Part shown: positions 1 to 6,296 of the stretch, piece after piece
Position numbering within the stretch: the first letter of the stretch is position 1
Layout of the letters: each line of letters opens with the position of its first letter
Assembly: GCA_029065305.1 (NCBI GenBank)
Contig: JAIEIQ010000250.1
Span: 1 to 7,409, forward strand
Direction of reading: 5' to 3'
DNA length: 7,409 bases
From: Oscillospiraceae bacterium
GTDB lineage: Bacteria > Bacillota > Clostridia > Oscillospirales > Oscillospiraceae
Made by a program: the position numbers and the translations under genes
The notes under the pieces: generated by a model
The model's input: the letters and a program-made list of their open reading frames with translations, nothing else
Databases searched by the model: none
Told to the model about the DNA's origin: nothing

Positions 1-741
1 GAGCTGGGGGGACGGGTCCGGTTCCGGGATTCCGCCCCGCCGCCCCGCCGGGAGGCTCCGCCCCCGATGCTGGAACCAAAGCCGGAGCCGGCACCGGAGA
101 AGCCGATCCCGCCGCCCCCACCATCTCCGCCGGAACCGGCGGAGCCGGTCCAGACGGCCATAGAGGCAGCGGCCCCCACCCCCTGGCGCTTCGCCGGGGA
201 GGTGTTCAATACCTACATCATCGCCGAGGACGGGGAGAACATGTGGCTCATCGACAAGCACGCCGCCCACGAGCGGGTCAACTTCGACCGGATGAAGGCC
301 GGCGCGGAGCCCGTCATGCGCCAGCACCTGCTGTCCTCTCTGGCGGTGGACCTCCAGCAGGAGCAGTACGCCGCCCTGCTGGAGCACCTCCCCCTGCTGG
401 AGGAGTTCGGCTTTGAGGCGGAGGACTTCGGCGCGGGGTGCCTGATGGTCCGGGCCATCCCCTCGGACCTGGACACGGGCCTGGTCCGGGAGACGCTGGA
501 GGTCCTGGCGGACAAGCTGCTGCTGTGCGGCACGGCGGACCCCTCCGCCGCCCGGGACGCCATGCTCCACACCATGGCCTGCAAGGCGTCCATCAAGGGG
601 GGCTGGAGGAGCGGCGCCGCCGAGCTGACGGCCCTCATCGAGAAGGTCCAGAGCGGGGAGGTCCAGTTTTGCCCCCACGGCCGGCCGGTGAAGGTGAAGC
701 TCTCCAGATATGAGCTTGAGAAGCTGTTCAAGCGAGCGTAA
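1..741 (+). CDS. mutL: DNA mismatch repair protein MutL, C-terminal part (5' end outside window)
   Basis: The reading frame is open from base 1, so this is a 246-codon 3' fragment; the N-terminal GHKL ATPase domain lies outside the window. The first ~50 codons are a Pro/Glu-rich linker typical of the stretch between the MutL ATPase and dimerisation domains. The C-terminal domain begins near WRFAGEVFNTYII (from about 184). It carries the nicking-endonuclease metal site DKHAAHE (253-273), ACKASIK (577-597) and CPHGRP (670-687), and ends in FKRA. These match the DQHA(X)2E(X)4E, ACK-type and CPHGRP motifs of endonuclease-competent MutL proteins such as that of B. subtilis. Here the last acidic residue of the first motif is Asp rather than Glu. 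MutL couples MutS mismatch recognition to strand nicking in organisms lacking MutH. It is followed by miaA after 26 nt, the usual mutL-miaA order. Identification is secure. Confidence 0.96.
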   Translation, partial: ELGGRVRFRDSAPPPRREAPPPMLEPKPEPAPEKPIPPPPPSPPEPAEPVQTAIEAAAPTPWRFAGEVFNTYIIAEDGENMWLIDKHAAHERVNFDRMKAGAEPVMRQHLLSSLAVDLQQEQYAALLEHLPLLEEFGFEAEDFGAGCLMVRAIPSDLDTGLVRETLEVLADKLLLCGTADPSAARDAMLHTMACKASIKGGWRSGAAELTALIEKVQSGEVQFCPHGRPVKVKLSRYELEKLFKRA

Positions 742-767
742 ACTGCGACAGAAAGGCGGCGCGTCCC

Positions 768-1715
768 ATGCCCCAGCCCAGGGTTCTCTGCGTCACAGGC
801 CCCACCGCCTGCGGCAAAACCGAATTCGGCGTCCTGCTGGCCCGAGCCTGGGGCGGCGAGGTGGTCAGCGTGGACTCCATGCAGATCTACCGGGGCATGT
901 CCATCGGCACCGCCGCCCCTACACCGGAGGAGACGGCGGGGATCCCCCACCACATGGTGGGCGTGGCGGACCCCAGGGAGAGCTGGTCCGCGGCCCGCTT
1001 TGTTCAGGAGGCGGACCGCTGTGTCCAGGACATCCTGTCCCGGGGGAAGCTGCCCGTGCTGGTGGGCGGCACCGGCCTCTACCTGGACGCCCTCATCGCG
1101 GGGCGGACCTTCGCCCCCGGCAGCGCCGGCGGGGCGGTCCGCGCCCAGCTGGAGCGGGCCCTGGAGACCGGGGGAATCGAACCCCTTTTAGATGAGCTCC
1201 GCCGGGTGGACCCGGAGAGCGCCCGGCGCCTCCACCCGGCGGACCGCAAGCGGATCCTACGGGCGCTGGAGGTCTACCGGGAGACGGGAAAGCCCATCTC
1301 CCAGCACAACCGGGAGACCCGGGCCCTCCCCGGCCGGTACGCGCCCATCCGCTTCGGCCTGACCTTCCGGGACCGGGAGGAAATGAAGCGGCGCATCGGC
1401 CTGCGGGTGGACGCCATGCTCGCCGCCGGGCTGCTGGAGGAGGTCCGGGCCCTGGCGGCGTCCGGCGTCCCCCGGGACGCCACCGCCCTCCAGGCCATCG
1501 GCTACAAGGAGCTGCTGCCCGTGCTGGACGGGACCGCCTCCCTGGCCGAGGCGGCGGAGGAGGTGAAGCTCCGCTCCCGCCAATACGCCAAGCGGCAGCT
1601 GACCTGGCTGCGCCGGAACGGGGAAATTCACTGGATTCTCCGTGAAAAAGGGGAGGATCTCCGTCCGGCCCTCCAAATTGCGACAGAAATTCTTACCGCC
1701 CAGGGGCTACAATAG
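768..1715 (+). CDS. miaA: tRNA dimethylallyltransferase (tRNA A37 prenyltransferase)
   Basis: MiaA transfers a dimethylallyl group from DMAPP to N6 of A37 in tRNAs reading UNN codons, the first step towards ms2i6A, which stabilises codon-anticodon pairing. The 315-residue product has the family's usual length. Visible motifs are the P-loop GPTACGKT (residues 11-18), DSMQIYRGM (36-44, with the conserved Asp36 thought to act as general base), VLVGGTGLYLDAL (97-109), the LHPADRKRILRALEVY block (155-170), QAIGYKEL (242-249) and the basic RSRQYAKRQLTWLRR block (269-283). No C-terminal zinc finger is present, as expected for a bacterial enzyme. The ATG at 768 is preceded by AAAGGCGG at 752-759 with 8-nt spacing. 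It lies 26 nt after mutL and 54 nt before hfq, so co-transcription is likely. Confidence 0.98.
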   Translation: MPQPRVLCVTGPTACGKTEFGVLLARAWGGEVVSVDSMQIYRGMSIGTAAPTPEETAGIPHHMVGVADPRESWSAARFVQEADRCVQDILSRGKLPVLVGGTGLYLDALIAGRTFAPGSAGGAVRAQLERALETGGIEPLLDELRRVDPESARRLHPADRKRILRALEVYRETGKPISQHNRETRALPGRYAPIRFGLTFRDREEMKRRIGLRVDAMLAAGLLEEVRALAASGVPRDATALQAIGYKELLPVLDGTASLAEAAEEVKLRSRQYAKRQLTWLRRNGEIHWILREKGEDLRPALQIATEILTAQGLQ

Positions 1716-1722
1716 CCTTACG

Positions 1723-1740
1723 GCGGACAAGCCTGTCCGT
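1723..1740 (+). other. Short hairpin in the miaA-hfq gap
   Basis: CGGACA (1724-1729) and TGTCCG (1734-1739) form a perfect 6-bp stem around the loop AGCC. An outer G-T wobble extends it to 7 bp. It sits 8 nt after the miaA stop and about 12 nt before the hfq ribosome binding site (AAAGAGAGG, 1753-1761). No T-run follows, so it does not look like an intrinsic terminator. It could be an RNA processing or mRNA-stabilising element, or it may be incidental in GC-rich DNA. Confidence 0.35.
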
Positions 1741-1769
1741 CAAACCAATGAAAAAGAGAGGTAGACGCC

Positions 1770-2009
1770 ATGGCAAAATCACCCAACCTCCAGGACGTGT
1801 TCCTGGCCTCCGCCCGGAGCGGCGAGATCCCGGTCACTGTGTTCCTCATCAACGGCTTTCAGATGCGGGGGACCATCACCGGCTTTGACGCCTTCACAGT
1901 GGTGCTGACGGTGGAGGGCAAGCAGAATCTCATTTACAAGCACGCCATCTCCACCGTCAGCCCCACCCAGAGCGTGGATTTACAGGAGTGGGAGGAGACC
2001 TTAGCCTAG
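1770..2009 (+). CDS. hfq: RNA chaperone Hfq
   Basis: This 79-residue protein is an Sm-like hexameric RNA chaperone expected in the cytoplasm. The N-terminal helix carries NLQDVFL (residues 6-12) with the conserved Gln8 of the proximal face. The Sm1 strand block [23 protein letters not shown] (from about 22) contains Gly29, Asp40 and Phe42. The Sm2 signature is YKHAIST (56-62) with Lys57 and His58, equivalent to E. coli K56/H57 in the uridine-binding pocket. The rim segment at 15-20 is A-R-S-G-E-I, so it has one Arg where E. coli has an arginine cluster. The C-terminal tail is short and acidic ([11 protein letters not shown]). The ATG at 1770 follows AAAGAGAGG (1753-1761) with 8-nt spacing. 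Position directly after miaA is the classic arrangement. Identification is secure; the extent of its sRNA role in clostridia is not settled. Confidence 0.97.
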   Translation: MAKSPNLQDVFLASARSGEIPVTVFLINGFQMRGTITGFDAFTVVLTVEGKQNLIYKHAISTVSPTQSVDLQEWEETLA

Positions 2010-2037
2010 CCTGCCCGGCGCCCCATGGAGACTACAT

Positions 2038-3309
2038 ATGAAAAACGGAACCCTGGCCACAAAACTGATGCTGGCCGCCATCTTCGCCGCAGTGATCCTC
2101 TACTTCGGCCTCAGCCTGGCGGCTACCTTTGCCGATCCCTTCACCACCGCCCCGGCCTACCCCTATGTCAGCGAGCACGCTCTGGCGGTGTCCGGGTACG
2201 TGGTGCGCGCCGAAGAGGTTTTGTCCGGCAGCGCCGGGGAGCTGGTCTATGTCTCCCGGGGCGAGGGGGAGCGGGTCAGCGCCGGGGGGACCGTGGCCTA
2301 CGTCTACCCCAGCGCCCAGGCCCTGGCCGACGCCAATACCCTCCGCTCCCTGTCCGAGCAACTTGAGCAGCTGCTCTACGCCCGCTCCCTCACCGCCGGC
2401 ACCCAGACGGAGCTGCGGCTGGAGGAGGAGGTGTCCGCCTCCCTGACCGCCTTCCACGCCGCCCTGTCCGGGTCGAACCTGACGGCGGCCTCCACCGCCG
2501 GGGAGACCCTGCGGGCGGCGGTGCTCAAGCGGAGCTACGCCTACAGCGGGGCGGAGGATCTGGAGGGGGCCGTCGCCTCCCTCCAGGGGCAGATCGCCGC
2601 CCTCTCCGCCTCCACCACCGGCGCCCAGCGGGTGACGGCCCCCCACGCCGGACTCTTCTCCGGCATGGTGGACGGCTACGAGCCGGTCCTCACCCTGGAG
2701 GCGGCGGCGGAGATGACCCCCGCCCAATATGACGCCATCGCCCCCGGGGCGGCGGAGGGCCTGGGCCGCGTGGTCCTGGGGAGCCGTTGGGCCTTTGTAA
2801 CCCTGGTGGACGACGCCGACATGGGCCAGCTCCAGGAGGGGGACAAGGTGCGCCTGCGCTTCCAGACGGGCCTGGACCGGGACATGACCATGACCGTCAC
2901 CCACATCAGCGCCGCGGAGGGGGGGCGCCGGGCGGTCACCCTGGAGAGCGGGGAGTACCTGCACCTCACCACCCTCCTGCGGCGGCAGAACGCACAGCTC
3001 ATCTTTGACAGTTACACCGGCATCCGGGTCCCCCGGGCGGCGGTGCGTCTGGGCGAGGAGACGGTGACGGATGAAGCCGGCAATCCGGTGCTGGAGAGCG
3101 ACGGCACGGAGCGGACCCGGAGCGTCACCGGCGTCTACTGCGTCTGGGGCACCTTCGCCCGGTTCAAGCCGGTGGAGGTGGTCTGGCAGGACGAGGAATA
3201 TATGCTGGTGCGCCCCAGGGAGGACACCGGCGACGCGCGGCGGCTGCGGTCCGGGGACACGGTCATCATCGCCGCTGTGGACCTATACGACGGGAAGGTG
3301 ATCTACTGA
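2038..3309 (+). CDS. HlyD-like membrane-anchored adaptor (membrane fusion protein fold)
   Basis: The 423-residue product starts with a short cytoplasmic stretch and one hydrophobic segment (residues ~9-30, no lipobox), indicating an N-terminally anchored extracytoplasmic protein. Next comes a beta-rich half-motif (50-90) resembling the barrel-sandwich/lipoyl half of HlyD proteins. An Ala/Leu/Glu-rich helical hairpin (~93-192) follows, then the returning half (RVTAPHAGLFSGMVDGYEPV, 198-217). The rest, including WAFVTLVDDADMGQLQEGDKVRLRF (251-275), resembles the adaptor beta-barrel and membrane-proximal domains. Such proteins normally link an inner-membrane ABC or RND pump to an outer partner. 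No pump gene is visible here and the organism appears monoderm. The start is supported by GGAG at 2027-2030, 7 nt before ATG. The stop overlaps the yggS start (TGATG). The HlyD-like fold call is fairly firm, but the function is unknown; the context suggests an envelope or division role. Confidence 0.8.
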   Translation: MKNGTLATKLMLAAIFAAVILYFGLSLAATFADPFTTAPAYPYVSEHALAVSGYVVRAEEVLSGSAGELVYVSRGEGERVSAGGTVAYVYPSAQALADANTLRSLSEQLEQLLYARSLTAGTQTELRLEEEVSASLTAFHAALSGSNLTAASTAGETLRAAVLKRSYAYSGAEDLEGAVASLQGQIAALSASTTGAQRVTAPHAGLFSGMVDGYEPVLTLEAAAEMTPAQYDAIAPGAAEGLGRVVLGSRWAFVTLVDDADMGQLQEGDKVRLRFQTGLDRDMTMTVTHISAAEGGRRAVTLESGEYLHLTTLLRRQNAQLIFDSYTGIRVPRAAVRLGEETVTDEAGNPVLESDGTERTRSVTGVYCVWGTFARFKPVEVVWQDEEYMLVRPREDTGDARRLRSGDTVIIAAVDLYDGKVIY

Positions 3310-4001
3310 TGACAATCGCGGAGAATATCCGGAGCATCCGGGAGCGGATGGCCCGCGCGGCGCTGGCCGCCGGGCGGAGGCCGGAGGAGGTGCTTCTGGT
3401 GGGGGCCAGCAAGATGAACGGCGCCGCCGCCTGCCGGGAGGCCATCGCCGCCGGCATCGACGCCCTGGGGGAGAACCGGGTCCAGGAGATGCGCGGGAAG
3501 CTGGAGGAGGGGGCCTACGAGGGCGCACCCCTCCACTTCATCGGCCACCTCCAGCGCAACAAGGTCCGGCAGGTGGTGGGGGCCGCGTCCCTGATCCACT
3601 CGGTGAGCTCTCTGGAGCTGCTGGAGGAGATCGACCGGCAGGCGGAGAGGCGCGGCCTTGTCCAGGACATCCTGCTGGAGGTGAACGTGGGCGGGGAGGA
3701 GAGCAAGAGCGGCTTCGCCCCCGGGGAGGTGCGCCGGGCGGCGGAGCAGGCCCGGATGTGCCGCCATGTGCGGCCCCTGGGGCTGATGACCATTCCCCCC
3801 GTCCAGCGGGAGAGCCACGGGAACCTGCCCTTTTTTCAGGAAGTTTTTCGTCTTTATGTTGACATAAGCGTAAATTTGTATGATAATGAATTCAAATACC
3901 TATCAATGGGCATGAGCGATGACTTCGAGGACGCCATTGCCGCCGGGGCGACGCTGATCCGGGTCGGGTCGGCCATCTTCGGCCAGCGGCAGTACCGTTG
4001 A
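3309..4001 (+). CDS. yggS: YggS/YlmE/PROSC family pyridoxal-phosphate homeostasis protein
   Basis: The family comprises cytosolic, single-domain fold-type III PLP proteins without demonstrated enzymatic activity; they buffer PLP and affect amino-acid pools. The 230-residue length is typical. Motifs in order: LLVGASK with the PLP-binding Lys35, GENRVQE (54-60), HFIGHLQRNK (76-85), VNVGGEESKSGF (125-136), GLMTIPP (158-164), LSMGMSDDFEDAI (198-210) and RVGSAIFG (218-225). Its ATG overlaps the stop of the HlyD-like gene by one base (TGATG), which suggests translational coupling, with GGAAGG at 3293-3298 as the ribosome binding site. sepF begins 17 nt downstream, matching the ylmE-ylmF pairing of Gram-positive division clusters. 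Codons for residues ~175-201 are strikingly AT-rich and include ATA, GTA, CTA and TCA, unlike the rest of the gene. That segment holds a promoter-like sequence. Confidence 0.96.
   Translation: MTIAENIRSIRERMARAALAAGRRPEEVLLVGASKMNGAAACREAIAAGIDALGENRVQEMRGKLEEGAYEGAPLHFIGHLQRNKVRQVVGAASLIHSVSSLELLEEIDRQAERRGLVQDILLEVNVGGEESKSGFAPGEVRRAAEQARMCRHVRPLGLMTIPPVQRESHGNLPFFQEVFRLYVDISVNLYDNEFKYLSMGMSDDFEDAIAAGATLIRVGSAIFGQRQYR
3859..3887 (+). promoter_or_regulatory. Candidate sigma-A promoter inside yggS, upstream of sepF-divIVA
   Basis: A perfect -35 box TTGACA (3859-3864) and a -10 box GATAAT (3882-3887, five of six consensus bases) are separated by exactly 17 bp. T-tracts at 3831-3836 and 3844-3848 lie just upstream, where an UP element would be. 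Transcription would start near 3894, about 125 nt before the sepF ATG at 4019. It sits in an 80-bp stretch with 29% GC (23 of 80 by hand count, 3831-3910) inside a gene that is otherwise very GC-rich. This makes a chance match less convincing than a selected one. No transcription data are available. Confidence 0.65.
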
Positions 4002-4018
4002 TAAGAGGAGGTTTCCCT

Positions 4019-4468
4019 ATGGGCTTATTAGACGATCTCAAGCGGATGATGCACCCCATGAACGACGAGGACGACGAGGATTATATGGATTTTGACGACC
4101 AGGAGTCCCCCTTTCTGGAGTCACACTCCCGCTCGGACCGCAGCAGCGTGGACAGCCGCCGGGGCAAGGTGGTGAACATCCACGCCACCACCCAGCTGAA
4201 GGTGGTGCTGGTCAAGCCGGAGCGGTTTGAGTCCGCCAGTGAAATCGCCGACCATCTCAAGGAGAAGCGGACGGTGGTCATCAACCTGGAGGACACCAAC
4301 CGGGACATCGCCCGCCGCCTGGTGGACTTCCTCTCCGGCGTCGCCTACGCGGGGGAGGGGAAGATCAAGAAGGTCGCGGCCAACACCTACATCATCACCC
4401 CCTACTCCGTGGATATCCAGGGCGATCTGATGGACGAGCTGGAGAGCAACGGACTGTACTTCAAATAA
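4019..4468 (+). CDS. sepF: Cell division protein SepF (YlmF)
   Basis: SepF binds the FtsZ C-terminal tail, polymerises into rings or arcs and tethers FtsZ to the membrane in Gram-positive bacteria. The 149-residue product begins MGLLDDLKRMM, the amphipathic membrane-binding helix. An acidic disordered linker (residues ~15-45, rich in Asp/Glu and then Ser/Arg) follows. The SepF core (~50-149) includes KVVLVKPERFESASEIADHL (61-80), TVVINLEDTNRDIARRLVDF (85-104) and TYIITPYSVDI (123-133). The ATG at 4019 is chosen because AAGAGGAGG (4003-4011) lies 7 nt upstream and because this start gives the canonical N-terminus. An in-frame TTG at 3998 would put extra residues before the membrane helix and lacks such support. 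It is 17 nt after yggS and 38 nt before divIVA. Confidence 0.97.
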   Translation: MGLLDDLKRMMHPMNDEDDEDYMDFDDQESPFLESHSRSDRSSVDSRRGKVVNIHATTQLKVVLVKPERFESASEIADHLKEKRTVVINLEDTNRDIARRLVDFLSGVAYAGEGKIKKVAANTYIITPYSVDIQGDLMDELESNGLYFK

Positions 4469-4506
4469 ACACAAAAGACTAAAAACGGACGGGAGGGACC
4501 TGGCCC

Positions 4507-5298
4507 ATGATGACCCCGCAGGAGGCGGCCAACTGCACCTTTACCAAATCAATGGTTGGCGGCTACAATATGGCGTCGGTGGACGATTTTCTCGACAAGC
4601 TGACGGAGGACTACGCGGCGCTCTACAAGGAGAACGCCGCGCTGAAGGCGAAGCTGAAGGTTCTGGCGGACAAGACGGAGGAGTACCGGGAGATCGAGGA
4701 CGCCATGCGCTCCACGCTCCTCACCGCCCAGCGGATGGCCACCTCCATCGTCAGCGAGGCGGAGGCCAAGCGGGAGGCGCTCATCGCCGACGGCACCGGC
4801 GAGGCCAAGCAGCGTCTGTCGGAGCTTCAGGCGGAGGTGATCCGGGAGGAGGCCCGTCTGGACCAGGTGCGCCGGGACGTGGACGAGCGGATCGCGGCGG
4901 AGGAGCACCGTCTGGAGGTGGCCCAGGGCGAGCTGCGCCTGTTCATCCAGGCGGTGCGCGGCGTGTGCGGGAAGCAGCTGGAGCTGCTGGACCGCCTGCC
5001 GGAGCTGCCGGCGGCGCCCCTGGCAGAGGAACCCCCCGTCCGGCAGGAGGAGCCTCCCCTGGCGGAGACCCGTCCGGTGCCGGAGCTGCCGGAGGAGGCG
5101 GAGGTCATAGCCGTGGACGAGACGGAGATAGAGCGGAACATCCAGGAGGCGGTCGCCGCCCTGGGGAGCGCTCCCGAATCGGCGGAGGCGGACCCCTTCG
5201 CCGAGGACCCCGCCATGGTCCCCGGGGAGGACAGCCTCCAGGCCACCCGTGTGCTGAATCTGGACGAGCTGCAATTCGGCCGCAACTACAAACCCTAA
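4507..5298 (+). CDS. divIVA: Cell division/polarity protein DivIVA
   Basis: DivIVA is a self-assembling coiled-coil protein that gathers on negatively curved membrane at septa and poles and recruits division or growth factors. The N-terminal domain shows the signature TFTKSMVGGYNMASVDDFLD (residues 11-30), followed by LTEDYAALYKENAALKAKLK (first coiled coil, ~30-65). A long Glu/Lys/Arg/Ala-rich helix follows (~65-165), then a Pro/Glu-rich low-complexity tail (~165-245). The protein ends in a separate motif, LNLDELQFGRNYKP (250-263). At 263 residues it is longer than B. subtilis DivIVA because of this tail. The membrane-inserting F-R pair of B. subtilis is replaced by M-V-G in the turn. GGGAGG at 4491-4496 precedes ATG 4507 by 10 nt; ATG 4510 is a possible but more distant start. 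It is the last gene before the terminator at 5306-5340. Confidence 0.95.
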   Translation: MMTPQEAANCTFTKSMVGGYNMASVDDFLDKLTEDYAALYKENAALKAKLKVLADKTEEYREIEDAMRSTLLTAQRMATSIVSEAEAKREALIADGTGEAKQRLSELQAEVIREEARLDQVRRDVDERIAAEEHRLEVAQGELRLFIQAVRGVCGKQLELLDRLPELPAAPLAEEPPVRQEEPPLAETRPVPELPEEAEVIAVDETEIERNIQEAVAALGSAPESAEADPFAEDPAMVPGEDSLQATRVLNLDELQFGRNYKP

Positions 5299-5305
5299 CC
5301 CTCTC

Positions 5306-5340
5306 GGGGGGCGGCCTCTGGCCGCCTCCCGCGCTTTTTT
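5306..5340 (+). terminator. Intrinsic terminator after divIVA
   Basis: The arms GGGGGGCGGCC (5306-5316) and GGCCGCCTCCC (5320-5330) pair as an 11-bp stem with one G-T wobble and a TCT loop. GCGC and then six Ts (5335-5340) follow. It starts 8 nt after the divIVA stop, in the right orientation to end the mutL-to-divIVA transcription block. Confidence 0.93.
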
Positions 5341-5382
5341 GCCCATGGCCCATGGACTTAAGAGAGGAGAAAGGAGTCCGCC

Positions 5383-6228
5383 GTGAAAACGATTGTCGCC
5401 CTGCTCTACGATTTTGACAAGACCCTGTGCACCCAGGATATGCAGAACTACACCTTCATTCCCTCCCTGGGGATGGAGCCGGGCTCCTTCTGGCAGGAGG
5501 CCAATATCTTCGGCCAGCGGGAGGAGATGGACGGCATTTTGGCCTATATGTACATGATGCTGGAGAAATCCCGGGCGCTGAACGTGTCCCTGACCCGGGA
5601 CTTTCTCCGGCGGTGCGGCCGGAACATCGACTTTTTCCCCGGCGTGACGGACTGGTTTGAGCGCGTCAACGCCCACGGGAGGACCCTGGGGGTCCAGGTG
5701 GAGCACTACGTCATCTCCTCCGGCCTGCGGGAGATCATCGAGGGCAGCGCCATAGCAGACGCCTTCACCAAGATCTACGCCAGCGAGTTCTACTACAACG
5801 CCGCCGGCGCGCCGGTGTGGCCCCGGCTGGCTGTGAATTTCACGGCCAAAACCCAGTTTGTCTACCGGATCAACAAGGGCGTTCTGGACGTGGCCGACGA
5901 CCAGAAGCTCAACGACTCCATGCCCGACGACGACAAGCGGGTGCCCTTCACCAATATGATCTACATCGGCGACGGCCTCAGCGACGTGCCCTGCATGAAG
6001 ATGATGCGGGCCTACGGGGGCCAGGCCATCGCGGTCTACCAGGAGGCCAACCGGGCCGGGGTGGAGAAGCTGCTGCGGCAGAAGCGGGTGGATTTCATCT
6101 ACCCGGCGGACTACCGCGCGGGGGGCGGGCTGGAGCGGACGGTGAAGGACGTCATCCAGAAGATGGCCGTCAGCCACCGCCTGTCCGAGGAGAACTGGCG
6201 GCAGCGGCAGGCGGTGCGCAAAGATTAA
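5383..6228 (+). CDS. HAD-superfamily phosphatase (phosphoserine phosphatase-like)
   Basis: This 281-residue cytosolic protein has the HAD catalytic motifs. Motif I is YDFDKTL with nucleophile Asp10 and acid/base Asp12. Motif II is ISSG (residues 111-114). A Lys in the region 156-165 probably serves as motif III. Motif IV is IGDGLSDVPCMKMM (195-208) with Asp197 and Asp201. Residues ~17-85, between motif I and the FFPGV segment, form a helical cap, which points to a phosphoserine-phosphatase-like (subfamily I) enzyme acting on a small phosphorylated metabolite. The substrate cannot be read from sequence. The GTG start at 5383 is supported by AAGGAG at 5371-5376, 6 nt away. It lies just downstream of the divIVA terminator with only ~42 nt between, and no convincing promoter is seen there. 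It may depend on read-through or on a promoter I do not recognise. Confidence 0.85.
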   Translation: MKTIVALLYDFDKTLCTQDMQNYTFIPSLGMEPGSFWQEANIFGQREEMDGILAYMYMMLEKSRALNVSLTRDFLRRCGRNIDFFPGVTDWFERVNAHGRTLGVQVEHYVISSGLREIIEGSAIADAFTKIYASEFYYNAAGAPVWPRLAVNFTAKTQFVYRINKGVLDVADDQKLNDSMPDDDKRVPFTNMIYIGDGLSDVPCMKMMRAYGGQAIAVYQEANRAGVEKLLRQKRVDFIYPADYRAGGGLERTVKDVIQKMAVSHRLSEENWRQRQAVRKD

Positions 6229-6296
6229 ACATATGGTGGGTAATGCGTTTTCAGACCTTATCCTTTCCACACGAAAAACACCCGCAGCGAACCAAA

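Noticed and set aside
744..1689. 11-base direct repeat TGCGACAGAAA at 744-754 and 1679-1689, flanking most of miaA
   Set aside because: Several exact 11-base pairs are expected by chance in a window of this length, and nothing else marks an insertion boundary.
1678..1713. TACAAT (1708-1713) as a -10 box for an hfq promoter
   Set aside because: No acceptable -35 lies 16-18 bp upstream; the TTGCGA at 1678-1683 is 24 bp away.
2032..2964. Open frame of 310 codons on the - strand opposite the HlyD-like gene
   Set aside because: Gly/Gln/His-rich composition without domain features; a GC-driven shadow of the + strand gene.
3998..4018. TTG at 3998 as the sepF start
   Set aside because: It overlaps the yggS stop. 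The ATG at 4019 has a strong ribosome binding site and gives the canonical amphipathic N-terminus.
5341..5355. Tandem GCCCATGG-like repeat after the divIVA terminator
   Set aside because: Only two 7-base units; too short to interpret.
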